NCBI RefSeq assembly: GCF_001953865.1
Contig: NZ_MQUQ01000041.1
Location: 67,057-129,814 of the forward strand
From: Amycolatopsis coloradensis
GTDB taxonomy: Bacteria > Actinomycetota > Actinomycetes > Mycobacteriales > Pseudonocardiaceae
Reading direction: 5' to 3'
DNA length: 62,758 nt
Shown here: one piece after another, positions 23,067 through 32,156 of the stretch
Numbering within the stretch: position 1 is the first letter of the stretch
How the letters are laid out: each line of letters begins with the position of its first letter
Program-made: the position numbers and the translations under genes
Notes under the pieces: generated by a model
Database searches by the model: none
What the model saw: only the letters and a program-made list of their open reading frames with translations
What the model was told of the DNA's origin: nothing

Positions 23067-26000
23067 TCACGCTTCCTCCGTGGCCTTCATCAGCGTGGTC
23101 AGCAGCTCGGCCAGGTTCGCCACGTGCGGCGGGCGCAGCACGCCCAGGTGGTCGCCGCCGACCCGATGGACCTTGAGCCCGCCCGGCGCCAGCTTGACCC
23201 AGCGGTCCCGGTACTGCGCGTAGGTCTGCCCGAAGTTGGCTTCGTGCAGGCCTTCGGCCAGTTCGTCGCCGACCAGCAGGTTGGTCCGGCCGGGGTAGGG
23301 ACGCTGGCGGTAGCCGAGCATCGCCTGGGTCAGCTCCCGCCACACCCGCATCCGGCGCGGCCAGAACGGGTCCCCTGGCACGGGAGGTTCCTTGGTGCCC
23401 TCGTCGATGATGTAGTCGAGCACCTCCGCGAACTGGCGGTGGATCTCGGCGAGTTCGTCGGGATCCGTGGTGTTGTCGAGCTGTTCGAGGAGGTCCTCGC
23501 CGCGGTTGAACATGGCGGTCTCCTCCCACATGTTGTCCCGCTTGTAGAAGTCCTGCGCCGGGTCGAGCAGCATCAGCGTGAGCCGATCGCCGTCGCGGTG
23601 CAGGATGCGGGCCATCTCGCCGGTGACCAGTCCCCCGCCGCACCAGCCGAGCAGGTGGTAGGGCCCCTGCGGGCGCACGGTGCGGATCTGCTCCACGAAC
23701 AGCGCGGCCACGCTCGCGATGCTCTGTGGCGACGGTGTGTCGCGGTGCAGGCCCGGCCACTCCAGCGCGGCCACCGGCCGATCGGCGCTCAGCTGCTCGG
23801 CCAGCCGGACGTACCACAGGCCGCCACCCGGGTACATGCAGAACAGCGGTGGCTTCGTACCGGTGCGGCGCAGCCACACGACGGCCTCCCGTGCCCATTC
23901 CGCCGTGGCTTCCATCGCTGCCGCCTCGGTGGGGCGGAAGCCGCCCTCGCTGGCCGGGTCCACCGCCTCGGCCAGAGCGATCACCGTGCGGTGCTCGTAG
24001 AAGTCCCGTAAAGCCACCGGCAGGCCGTGCTCGTCGCGCAGCTCGACCAGCACGCGGGTGATCAGCATCGAGTGCAGGCCCAGATCGCTGAACGGGACGT
24101 CCACCCCCACCCGGTCGATCCCGAGAGCCTTGGCCAGCACGGTGGCGATGATGTTCTCCACCGCGGTGCGCGGGGCCAGTGCGGCGCGGGTGGTGGCCGT
24201 CGGTTCGGGCAGCGCCTTGGTGTCGAGCTTGCCGCTGGGCGTGGTGGGCAGTGCGTCGAGCACCACCCACGCGGACGGGATCAGGTACTCCGGCACGACA
24301 CCGGCCAGCAGGCCGGGCAGACCGGCCGGATCCAGCCCCTCGTGCGACGGCACCAGGTACGCGACCAGTTCCCGGTCGCCGCGGGCGGTCCGGCGGGCGC
24401 GCACGGCCACGTCGCGCAGCTCGGTGTGGGCTCGCAGCACCGCCTCGACCTCGCCCGGTTCCACCCGGTACCCGCGGATCTTGACCTGGTCGTCCGCCCG
24501 GCCGGCGAACTCCAGCACGCCGTCGGGCCGGTACCGGGCCAGGTCGCCGGTGCGGTACAGGCGACGGCCGTCGGCGTACGGGTCGGGTACGAACCGGTCC
24601 GCCGTGAGGTCGGGGCGGCCGCGGTAGCCGCGGGCCAGCTGCGCGCCGCCGATGTACAGCTCGCCGAGCACACCGATCGGGACCTGCTCCAGGTCGGCGT
24701 CCAGTACGCGCAGCACGGTATTGGCGCCGGGGCGGCCGATCGGCACCGGCCCCGCGTCGAGGTCACCGGCCGCGCTCACGTGCGAGGCGCAGCCGACGGT
24801 GGCCTCGGTCGGCCCGTATTCGTTGTCCACCAAGGTGTCCGGCGCGTGCTGGGTCCACTCGGCGAGCATTTCCCTTGTCAGCTCCTCGCCGCCGACGACG
24901 AGCCGGGCCGCCGCGCCGGAGAGTGCCTCGGCGGGCAGTAGCTGGTTGAGCGCCACCAGATGCGACGGGGTGAGCTTGACCAGACCGAACCCGCCCTCGC
25001 TCAGAGTCCCGATCAATGCCTCGATCGTCGGGGTGCCGTCGTCGGGGGTGAGGGTGACCGATCCACCGGACAGCAGCGCGGGGAACAAGGACGTCACCGG
25101 CAGGTCGAAGGCCATCGACGAATACATCGGGGAACCCGCCGCAGCGGTCGGCTCGGCACGCCAGCACAGGTAGTTGACCAGGTTGCGGTGCTCGACCATG
25201 ACTCCCTTCGGAGTGCCCGTCGAACCGGACGTGTAGACGACGTAGGCGAGCATCCCCGGCGTCGCGGTCCGGCCGAGGTCGTCGTCCAGGTGAGTGGCGA
25301 TGGCCGGGTCTTCGACCTGGACCGTCGCGGTACCGGGCACCCGGTCGGCCAGGACGGACTCGGTGACCACCGTGCTCACGTTCGCCTCGGTCAGCACCGT
25401 GGCCAGCCGTTTCGCCGGATGGCCATGGTCGAGCGGTAGGTAGGCCGCGCCGGACTTGAGGACCGCGAGCAGTGCGGTCACCAACTCCGGGCCGCGGCGC
25501 AGCAGTACGCCGACCACCGATTCCTGTTCGACGCCAAGCCCCCGCAGATGGCGGGCCAGCCTGTTCGCGCGGGCGTTGAGGTCGGCGTAGCTGACCGTGG
25601 TCCCGTCCGCGCACCGCAGCGCGGTCGCGTCCGGGGTACGGGCGACCTGGCGTTCGAACAGTTCCTGCACGCACGCGTCCGGGTATCCGGCGGCCGGGCC
25701 GTCCGCGAACGACAGCAGCCGTTCGGTCTCGGCCGGGCCGAGCGCGGCACCGCGGGCGTCACCGTCCGGGTCGGCGGCCATGGCTTCGAGCACCCGCCGG
25801 TACATCTCGGCGATTGCGGGCGCGTGGGCCGGGGCGATCCGGTCGGCCTGTGCCCGGAAGAGCAGGACGCCGGGGAAGCTCACCACGTCCACGCCGAACC
25901 CGTTGTAACTCTCGTCCACGATCTTCGCCGTCTCCACCCGCTGGGTGTCGAAGACGTGGAAGTCCAGGTAGGTGAACGAGATGTCGACCAACGACCGTCC

Positions 26001-29000
26001 GCCACCCCAGCGCCGCTGCAGCTCGCCGATCGGGAACCGCCGGTGCGGCCACACGGCCACCTCCTCGGCGAACACCTGCCGGACGAGCCCGGTCCAGGTC
26101 TTCGCGGTCAGGTCGACGCACACCGGAAGCGGGTTGAGGTGCATCCCCCTGGCCAGCTCACCGCCGGGTTCCTCCAGCCTGCCGTTGTGCACCAGGCCGG
26201 CGTGGAATTTCCGGGACCCGCTGATCGTGCTCAGCACCTTGAGATGCGCGGTGAACAGCACCGTCTTCAGTGAGGCGCCCGCCGCCGCGGCCAGCGCACG
26301 CAACCTGGGCTCCAGATCGGCGTAGCGCACGCTGACCTGGCGGGGAAGGCCGTCCGCGCTCGGCGCCGCCGCCCAGCCGGGCGGCAGGCCGACCGGGTCG
26401 TGGCGATCCAGCCGGTCGCGCCAGAACTCCTGGTCCACAGTGGACTCGAGAGAACGCTTCTCGTGCGCGATGAAGTCGGCGAAGCGCACCGGTGCCTGTG
26501 CGGGGAGCGTCGGCGTGAGCCCGTCCCGCAGGCTGCGGTAGGTGTCCAGCAGCTCTTCGAGCAGCGAGTGATGGCTCCAGCCGTCGAGGACCGCGTGGCA
26601 CTCGGTGAACGAGAGTGTCCACCGGCGCTCCGCGGTCTGGTGCACGTGAAAGCGCACCAGCGGTGCTCGCGTGACGTCGAGCGGCTGTCGGCGCGTTTCG
26701 GCGACGAACTCCCCCAGCACCGCGTCGGCCTGCTCGGGAACCTCGCGCAGATCGTCGTAGCCGACCTCCATCGGGGCGCTACGGCGCACCAGCTGCATGG
26801 GCTCCCGGTAGGTGGTCAGGTCGAAGCTCGTGCGCAGGATCTCGTGCCGCCGCACCAGAAGCACCGCCGCTTCCCGCAGCGCGGGCAGCGAGAACGGGGC
26901 GTCGTCCACGATCGGGAACAGCGTGACGTTGTGGTAGAGGCTGATGTCCCTGTCCGCCACCATCTCGTAGACCATCGCGGTCTGGCCCATCGACATCGGG
27001 TAGGCGTCGGCGACGTCGTCCGGCAGCGCCTTCCGGTCCGCCTCGCCGATCAGCTCGAACGGGGCGACCCGCCGGTCCTCGACGGGTCCCGCCGCCGCTC
27101 CGGCGACCCGGGTCAGGCTCTCGACCGTCTGATGCAGCAACAGATCCTGCACGGTCACCGGCAGGCCTTGTTTGCGCAGCAAGCCCACCACCTGGATGGC
27201 CCGGATGGAGTCACCGCCCAGCGCGAAGAAGTTGTCGTGCACACCGATCGATCCGACACCGAGCGCCGTGCTCCAGACTTCGGCCATCGCCCGTTCCCCG
27301 GGGTCGCGGGGAGCGACCGAATCCGCTGTCGTCGCGGGGTCCGCGGACGGTTCGGGCAAGGCGGCCCGGTCGATCTTCCCGTTGGCCGTCACCGGGAACC
27401 GGTCCAGCGGCACGAACACCGCGGGCACCATGTAGGCGGGCAGCAACCGGCTGAGGTGGTCGCGCAGGTCCGCCGAGTCCAGCCGACGACCGGCGACCGG
27501 CACCGCGTAGGCGACCAGGCGGTGTTCCCAGTCCCCCGGCCGACGACGGGCGAGCACCACGGCACGGGCGACCGCCGCGTGGCCCGCCAATGCCGCCTCG
27601 ACCTCACCCGGCTCGATCCGGTGGCCACGGATCTTGACCTGGTCGTCGGCCCGGCCGACGAACTCCAGGTCACCGTCGAGGGTGCGGCGGGCGAGGTCGC
27701 CGGTGCGGTACATCCTGGCGCCGGGACGCGGCGCGTACGGATCGGGGCCGAACCGGTCCGCGGTCAGTTCCGGGCGGCCGAGATAGCCGAGGGCGAGCCC
27801 CGGCCCGGACACGTAGAGCTGACCGGGTACGCCGACCGGCACCGGGTCGAGGTTGCCGTCGAGCAGGTAGACGCGCAGGTCGGGCAACGGGCGGCCGAGA
27901 GGGCTGCGCGGGCCCGCGGTGGTGTCCTCGGCCCGCAGCCTGCGGTAGGTCACGTGCACGGTCGTCTCGGTGATCCCGTACATGTTGACCACCGCGGGCC
28001 GTTCGTCGCCGAACCTGGCGAACCACGGCGCCACGTCGGCCACATCGACGGCCTCGCCACCGAGCACCACGGCTCGCAGCGCCAGCGACCCGGGCGGGGT
28101 CTCCGCCTCGGCGACCGCGTCGATCAGCCGGCGAAACGCCGACGGTGTCTGGTTGAGCACCGTGACGCCCTCGGTGCTCAGCAGTTCCAAGAAGTCCCAT
28201 GGGGAACGGGATGTCTCGAACGGCACGACGACGAGGCGCCCGCCGTGCAGCAACGCGCCCCACAGCTCCCACACCGAGAAGTCGAAGGCGTACGAGTGGA
28301 ACAGGGTCCAGACATCGGAGGGGCCGAAGGCGAAGTCGGCCGCGCTGGATCGCAGCAGCCGCACCACGTTCGCGTGCGTGACCGGGACACCCTTCGGCCG
28401 TCCGGTGGAGCCGGACGTGTAGATCACGTACGCCACGTCGCCCGGCCCTGCCAGGGGTTCCGGCTCGGTCTCCGGCACGTCGGGGCCGAGCTGGTCGAGC
28501 AGCACCGCGGTGACCGGCTCGCCTGCCAGCCACGCGGCAGGCTCACCGCGGCTGACCACGATGTCGACGTCGGCGTCGGCCCGCATCATGGCCAGCCGCT
28601 CGGCGGGCTGGGCGGGGTCGAGCGGCACGTAACCCGCGCCGGATTTGAGCACGCCCAGCAGCGCGACCACGAGGTCGAGCCCCCGGTCGAGGCTGACCCC
28701 GACCAACCGGCCCGGTGCCGAGCCGAGCGAGCGGAGCCGGTGGGCGAGCCGGTTGGCCCGCGCGTCGAGTTCGGCGTAGGTCAGGTGCTCGCCGGCACAG
28801 GTCACGGCGACGGTGTCCGGGGTTCGCGCGAGTTGTGCGGCGAACACCTCGGACAGGCTCTCGTCGGCCGGGAAAGTCAGGTCGGGGCCGTTCCCGGCCG
28901 CCAGCAACCGCCCGCGTTCCTCGTCGCCCAGCATGGCGAGCCCGCCGACCCGGCCGTCCGGCTCCGCGGCGATGCTCTCCAGCAAACGGACGAAGTGGCC

Positions 29001-30335
29001 GGACATCCGGCGTGCGGTCGCGGCGTCGAACAAAGCCGTGGCGTAGCCCAGCTGCCCGGCGATCGAACCGTCCGGGCGGGTGGTGAGGGTGAGGTCCAGA
29101 TCGAACTTCGCCACGTCCCACCCCGGGGACTCCGGTTCGGCGCCGAGGCCAGGCAGGTGGCGCGGCTCGCCGTCGTCACCGAGTTGGAACACCACCTGGA
29201 ACAGCGGGGTGCGGGACAGGTCGCGCTCCCCCGCGAGCTCGTCGACCACCAGGTCGAACGGCATGTCCTGGTGGGTGTAGGCGTCCAGCGCGGTCGCCCG
29301 CACCCGGGACAGGAACTCCACAAAGGACAGATCGGCGGACACGTGGGCGCGCTGCGCGATCATGGTGACGAACATGCCGATCAGGTCCGCGGTCCGGTCT
29401 TGTCCGCGCCCGGCGACCGGGCTGCCGACGACAATGTCGGTCTGGCCGGTGTAGCGGCCGAGCAACACCTGGAAAGCCGCCAGCAGCACCATATGCGGCG
29501 TCGCACCGTGCTCCCGGCCGAGCCGGGTCAGAGCGTCGGCGACCGAACTGGGAACGGTGATCGGCACGGTGGCCCCCGCGCTGTCGCGGACCGGGCCACG
29601 AGGACGATCTGTCGGTAGTTCGAGCGGGACGATCCCGTCGAGCTGCTTGCGCCAGTACTCGATCTTCTCGGTGAGCAGACCACCGGTGAGCCGCTCGCGC
29701 TGCCACACGGCGAAGTCGCCGTACTGCACCGCGAGCGGGCCGAGCGGAGACGGACGGCCGTCGGCGAACGCCGCGTACAGACTGTCCAATTCGGACAGCA
29801 TGATCGACTCCGACAAGCCGTCCGACGCGATGTGGTGCACGGACAGGAGAAGCACGTGGTCCACATCGGACAGTCTGACCAGCAATGCCCGCAGCGGCCA
29901 TTCCCCGGCCAGGTCGAGCGTCTTGGCCCCGGCGTCGGCCAGCACCCCGTCGAGCGACTCCGGCCGGTCGGCGAGGTCGAGCCGTTCGAAGGGTGCCGGA
30001 CCCGCCTCGTCGACCACCTGCACGGGCTCGCCGCCGGGACCTCCGCCCTGGTACCGAGTACGCAACACCTCGTGTCTGGCCACGATCTCATCGAGCGCCC
30101 GGCGCAGCGCCGGGACGTTCACCTCACCGCGCAGCCGTAACCGCACCGGCATCAGGTAGTCGGCGCCACCCGGCCGGATCTGGTCGAGCGACCACAACCC
30201 GCGCTGGGCGAACGAAAGCGGCAACGGCCGGTCCCGGGGCGCCGGGGTGATCCCACCGGCCGTCTCCACAGTACCGAAACCTCGCAGCCGTCGCCGCAAC
30301 AGCTCGGCACGGGGGTTGCTGCCTCGGGTGTCCAT
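23067..30335 (-). CDS. NRPS, two modules with thioesterase: C-A-T-C-A-T-TE
   Basis: This encodes 2422 residues. C1 is at about 38-470 with VHHIASDG. A1 at about 496-995 has pocket residues D,F,W,N,V,G,M,V,H, one change from the Thr code. T1 has LGGDSI (Ser1043). C2 at about 1110-1530 has ECHAVLDG in place of HHxxxDG: the first His is Cys and the catalytic second His stays. A2 at about 1550-2045 has D,L,T,K,V,G,E,V,G, close to Asn. T2 has LGLHSM (Ser2089). The TE at about 2160-2420 has GWCGGG, so the nucleophile is Cys2232 rather than Ser, with Asp2258 and His2396. It probably ends assembly and releases the peptide, perhaps with cyclisation or strained-ring formation. TTA codons occur at 30138-30140 and 24009-24011. 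Confidence 0.92.
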   Translation of the reverse strand: MDTRGSNPRAELLRRRLRGFGTVETAGGITPAPRDRPLPLSFAQRGLWSLDQIRPGGADYLMPVRLRLRGEVNVPALRRALDEIVARHEVLRTRYQGGGPGGEPVQVVDEAGPAPFERLDLADRPESLDGVLADAGAKTLDLAGEWPLRALLVRLSDVDHVLLLSVHHIASDGLSESIMLSELDSLYAAFADGRPSPLGPLAVQYGDFAVWQRERLTGGLLTEKIEYWRKQLDGIVPLELPTDRPRGPVRDSAGATVPITVPSSVADALTRLGREHGATPHMVLLAAFQVLLGRYTGQTDIVVGSPVAGRGQDRTADLIGMFVTMIAQRAHVSADLSFVEFLSRVRATALDAYTHQDMPFDLVVDELAGERDLSRTPLFQVVFQLGDDGEPRHLPGLGAEPESPGWDVAKFDLDLTLTTRPDGSIAGQLGYATALFDAATARRMSGHFVRLLESIAAEPDGRVGGLAMLGDEERGRLLAAGNGPDLTFPADESLSEVFAAQLARTPDTVAVTCAGEHLTYAELDARANRLAHRLRSLGSAPGRLVGVSLDRGLDLVVALLGVLKSGAGYVPLDPAQPAERLAMMRADADVDIVVSRGEPAAWLAGEPVTAVLLDQLGPDVPETEPEPLAGPGDVAYVIYTSGSTGRPKGVPVTHANVVRLLRSSAADFAFGPSDVWTLFHSYAFDFSVWELWGALLHGGRLVVVPFETSRSPWDFLELLSTEGVTVLNQTPSAFRRLIDAVAEAETPPGSLALRAVVLGGEAVDVADVAPWFARFGDERPAVVNMYGITETTVHVTYRRLRAEDTTAGPRSPLGRPLPDLRVYLLDGNLDPVPVGVPGQLYVSGPGLALGYLGRPELTADRFGPDPYAPRPGARMYRTGDLARRTLDGDLEFVGRADDQVKIRGHRIEPGEVEAALAGHAAVARAVVLARRRPGDWEHRLVAYAVPVAGRRLDSADLRDHLSRLLPAYMVPAVFVPLDRFPVTANGKIDRAALPEPSADPATTADSVAPRDPGERAMAEVWSTALGVGSIGVHDNFFALGGDSIRAIQVVGLLRKQGLPVTVQDLLLHQTVESLTRVAGAAAGPVEDRRVAPFELIGEADRKALPDDVADAYPMSMGQTAMVYEMVADRDISLYHNVTLFPIVDDAPFSLPALREAAVLLVRRHEILRTSFDLTTYREPMQLVRRSAPMEVGYDDLREVPEQADAVLGEFVAETRRQPLDVTRAPLVRFHVHQTAERRWTLSFTECHAVLDGWSHHSLLEELLDTYRSLRDGLTPTLPAQAPVRFADFIAHEKRSLESTVDQEFWRDRLDRHDPVGLPPGWAAAPSADGLPRQVSVRYADLEPRLRALAAAAGASLKTVLFTAHLKVLSTISGSRKFHAGLVHNGRLEEPGGELARGMHLNPLPVCVDLTAKTWTGLVRQVFAEEVAVWPHRRFPIGELQRRWGGGRSLVDISFTYLDFHVFDTQRVETAKIVDESYNGFGVDVVSFPGVLLFRAQADRIAPAHAPAIAEMYRRVLEAMAADPDGDARGAALGPAETERLLSFADGPAAGYPDACVQELFERQVARTPDATALRCADGTTVSYADLNARANRLARHLRGLGVEQESVVGVLLRRGPELVTALLAVLKSGAAYLPLDHGHPAKRLATVLTEANVSTVVTESVLADRVPGTATVQVEDPAIATHLDDDLGRTATPGMLAYVVYTSGSTGTPKGVMVEHRNLVNYLCWRAEPTAAAGSPMYSSMAFDLPVTSLFPALLSGGSVTLTPDDGTPTIEALIGTLSEGGFGLVKLTPSHLVALNQLLPAEALSGAAARLVVGGEELTREMLAEWTQHAPDTLVDNEYGPTEATVGCASHVSAAGDLDAGPVPIGRPGANTVLRVLDADLEQVPIGVLGELYIGGAQLARGYRGRPDLTADRFVPDPYADGRRLYRTGDLARYRPDGVLEFAGRADDQVKIRGYRVEPGEVEAVLRAHTELRDVAVRARRTARGDRELVAYLVPSHEGLDPAGLPGLLAGVVPEYLIPSAWVVLDALPTTPSGKLDTKALPEPTATTRAALAPRTAVENIIATVLAKALGIDRVGVDVPFSDLGLHSMLITRVLVELRDEHGLPVALRDFYEHRTVIALAEAVDPASEGGFRPTEAAAMEATAEWAREAVVWLRRTGTKPPLFCMYPGGGLWYVRLAEQLSADRPVAALEWPGLHRDTPSPQSIASVAALFVEQIRTVRPQGPYHLLGWCGGGLVTGEMARILHRDGDRLTLMLLDPAQDFYKRDNMWEETAMFNRGEDLLEQLDNTTDPDELAEIHRQFAEVLDYIIDEGTKEPPVPGDPFWPRRMRVWRELTQAMLGYRQRPYPGRTNLLVGDELAEGLHEANFGQTYAQYRDRWVKLAPGGLKVHRVGGDHLGVLRPPHVANLAELLTTLMKATEEA

Positions 30336-30512
30336 GGTCCGCCTTCCTGTCCTGCCACCAAAGACCGGGAGCCAGGGATGATCGGTCGAGGATGCCCGGC
30401 GTGGACGGGCGGGCGGCAGGGTGAAGGGGGTGCGTGTTCACGCAGCCGATCGTGTGCCGGAGTGCCGGTCCTTCTCTGTGCGCGCGTGCCCGTGCCCGGA
30501 GAGCATCGGGGC
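30336..30512. promoter_or_regulatory. Divergent promoter between NRPS and MFS exporter
   Basis: A 177-bp non-coding gap separates the starts of the reverse-strand NRPS and the forward MFS gene. An aggaagg Shine-Dalgarno precedes the NRPS ATG on the reverse strand. No clear operator symmetry was found. Shared control of synthesis and export is implied by the layout. Confidence 0.45.
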
Positions 30513-31757
30513 ATGAGTGTCCAGGCTCCCCCGCTGCACCGAAACCGTGACTTCGTTCTGCTGTGGACCGGATCGGCGGTGTCGATCCTGGGCTCGAACG
30601 TGTCCAACGTGGCCTATCCACTGTTGGTGCTCGCGTTGACCGGCTCGGCGGCCGACGCCGGTCTCACCGGGTTCGTCTCGCTGCTGCCGCAGCTGTTGTT
30701 CCAGCTTCCGGCGGGCGCGCTGGTCGACCGGTACGATCGCAAGCGGATGATGATCCACTGTGATCTGCTCTGCGCCTTTGTGCTGAGCACCCTGGTGGTG
30801 GCCCTGCTCTTCGGACGGCTGACCCTGCCGCACATCCTCGTGGTGGGTTTCCTCGAAGGCACCTTTGCGGTGTGCTACCGGTTGGCCGCCGCGGCAGCCG
30901 TCCCCAATGTGGTGGACGCTTCCCAGCTCACTCAGGCGCTGGCACGCAACGAGGCACGCCGCCGGGGCGCGGCCATGCTGGGTAATCCGCTCGGCGGGGT
31001 GCTGTTCGGCTTCGGCCGCGCGGTCCCGTTCGTGTTCGACATCGTCAGTTACGCGGTTTCGGTGCTGACACTCGGGTTGATCCGCCGGGACTTCCAGGTG
31101 CGGCGGGACACCACGACCCGGCGCCCGCGCTGGGCGGAGTTCACCGAAGGCGCCGTCTGGCTCTGGCGGCAGCCGTTCCTCCGGACGACCACCCTCCTGA
31201 TCGCCGGCAGCAACCTGTTGTTCCAGGCGATGTTCCTGGTCGTGATCGTGATCGCGACCAGTCATGACGCGTCGCCGTCGACCATCGGTTTCATGCTGGG
31301 CATCCTCGCGGTCGGCGGGGTGCTCGGCTCGCTCATCGCTCCCGTGGCGGCCAAGCGGCTGTCACTGAAAGCGGTCGTGATCGGGGCGAACTGGGTGTGG
31401 CTCGTGCTGGTCCCGCTCTTGGCCGTGGTGCGGGATCCGCTCCTGCTCGGCGTGGTGTTCGCGGCGATGGCCTTCGTCGGTCCACTGTGGAACGTGGCGA
31501 TCTCGGCCTACCAGCTCGAAATCACCCCCGACCACATCCAGGGCAGGGTGATCGCCGCCGGGAGCATGATCGCCTTCGGGGCCGTCCCGCTCGGGTCACT
31601 GATCGGCGGCATCCTACTGGGCGCGGTCGGCGCCACCACGACGGTGTGGCTGTTCACCGTGTGGATGGCGATGCTGGCCTTGGCGACGGTGATCAGCCCC
31701 GCCGTCCGGTCGGCGCCGGACCTGACGAAAGCCGAAGCACCCGCCGCGGCCAAGTGA
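30513..31757 (+). CDS. MFS exporter
   Basis: This 414-residue protein has about 12 predicted membrane helices. LSFAQ-type soluble motifs are absent. DYDRKRMM-like text appears as LVDRYDRKRMMIHCDLLCAF, the MFS loop 2-3 motif. FVLLWTGSAVSILGSNVSNV at the start and GRVIAAGSMIAFGAVPLGSL near the end match the enterobactin-exporter/MFS_3 (EntS-like) group. It diverges from the TE-bearing NRPS, so it most likely exports the cluster product and may contribute to self-resistance. ATG 30513 is preferred because upstream in-frame starts would add a non-hydrophobic, atypical extension. Confidence 0.85.
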   Translation: MSVQAPPLHRNRDFVLLWTGSAVSILGSNVSNVAYPLLVLALTGSAADAGLTGFVSLLPQLLFQLPAGALVDRYDRKRMMIHCDLLCAFVLSTLVVALLFGRLTLPHILVVGFLEGTFAVCYRLAAAAAVPNVVDASQLTQALARNEARRRGAAMLGNPLGGVLFGFGRAVPFVFDIVSYAVSVLTLGLIRRDFQVRRDTTTRRPRWAEFTEGAVWLWRQPFLRTTTLLIAGSNLLFQAMFLVVIVIATSHDASPSTIGFMLGILAVGGVLGSLIAPVAAKRLSLKAVVIGANWVWLVLVPLLAVVRDPLLLGVVFAAMAFVGPLWNVAISAYQLEITPDHIQGRVIAAGSMIAFGAVPLGSLIGGILLGAVGATTTVWLFTVWMAMLALATVISPAVRSAPDLTKAEAPAAAK

Positions 31758-31814
31758 GGCGCCGAGCGTTCTTGTCTTCCTGCCCACCCGGCGCCGGAGT
31801 CACCACTGCTCTGC

Positions 31815-31870
31815 TGTCCTGAAGGCCACCTCTGAGACGATCAACGTCCCTACGGTGGCCTTTCAGGACA
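31815..31870. repeat. Hairpin with arms tgtcctgaaggccacc
   Basis: The left arm tgtcctgaaggccacc (31815-31830) pairs with 31854-31870, leaving one bulged T and a 23-nt loop. It lies 57 bp after the MFS stop and may serve as its terminator. A short relative, with tgtcct and aggaca arms, occurs at 54287-54310, so this is a dispersed repeat type. Confidence 0.55.
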
Positions 31871-31984
31871 CGAAAACCGCTGCGGACACCAGTCACGCAG
31901 TTGCCCGCCTCGGCGAAAGCGGCGGCTGGGGCCAGATGACATGAGCGGCGATCCGGTTCTCTTGAGGGGTAGGACGACGGTTGG

Positions 31985-32043
31985 CATGTCGCGAAAGCCA
32001 CTTTCGGGACGTCTGATGTCCCGAAAGTGGCTTTCGCGACATG
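31985..32043. repeat. Long perfect palindrome, copy 1
   Basis: Two perfect 26-bp arms (31985-32010 and 32018-32043) containing tgtcgcgaaagccactttcg flank a 7-nt loop. The same element recurs at 43507-43561 with identical arm cores. The gap between MFS and SbnA genes (31758-32156) contains only this and the preceding hairpin. It may act as a bidirectional terminator between the convergent genes. Confidence 0.8.
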
Positions 32044-32156
32044 AACACGGGGCCCGGACCGCGAGGGGAACGGGCACCGCGGAGCAGCTCGGTCACCCCA
32101 CCTTGCCTTACCTCTCAAGAGAGCCCGAAGCGCGACCGGCCCCACGGCACCTTCAC

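Noticed and set aside
23067..24000. Monobactam pathway based on the Cys TE and Dap enzymes
   Set aside because: No sulfotransferase or PAPS gene is in the window, and the terminal A domain looks Asn-like, so the sulfazecin mechanism is not supported.
26400..29618. A 1072-codon open frame on the forward strand, antisense to the NRPS
   Set aside because: It is Arg/Gly/His-rich with no recognisable domain and mirrors the codon bias of the NRPS on the other strand, whose domains are unmistakable.
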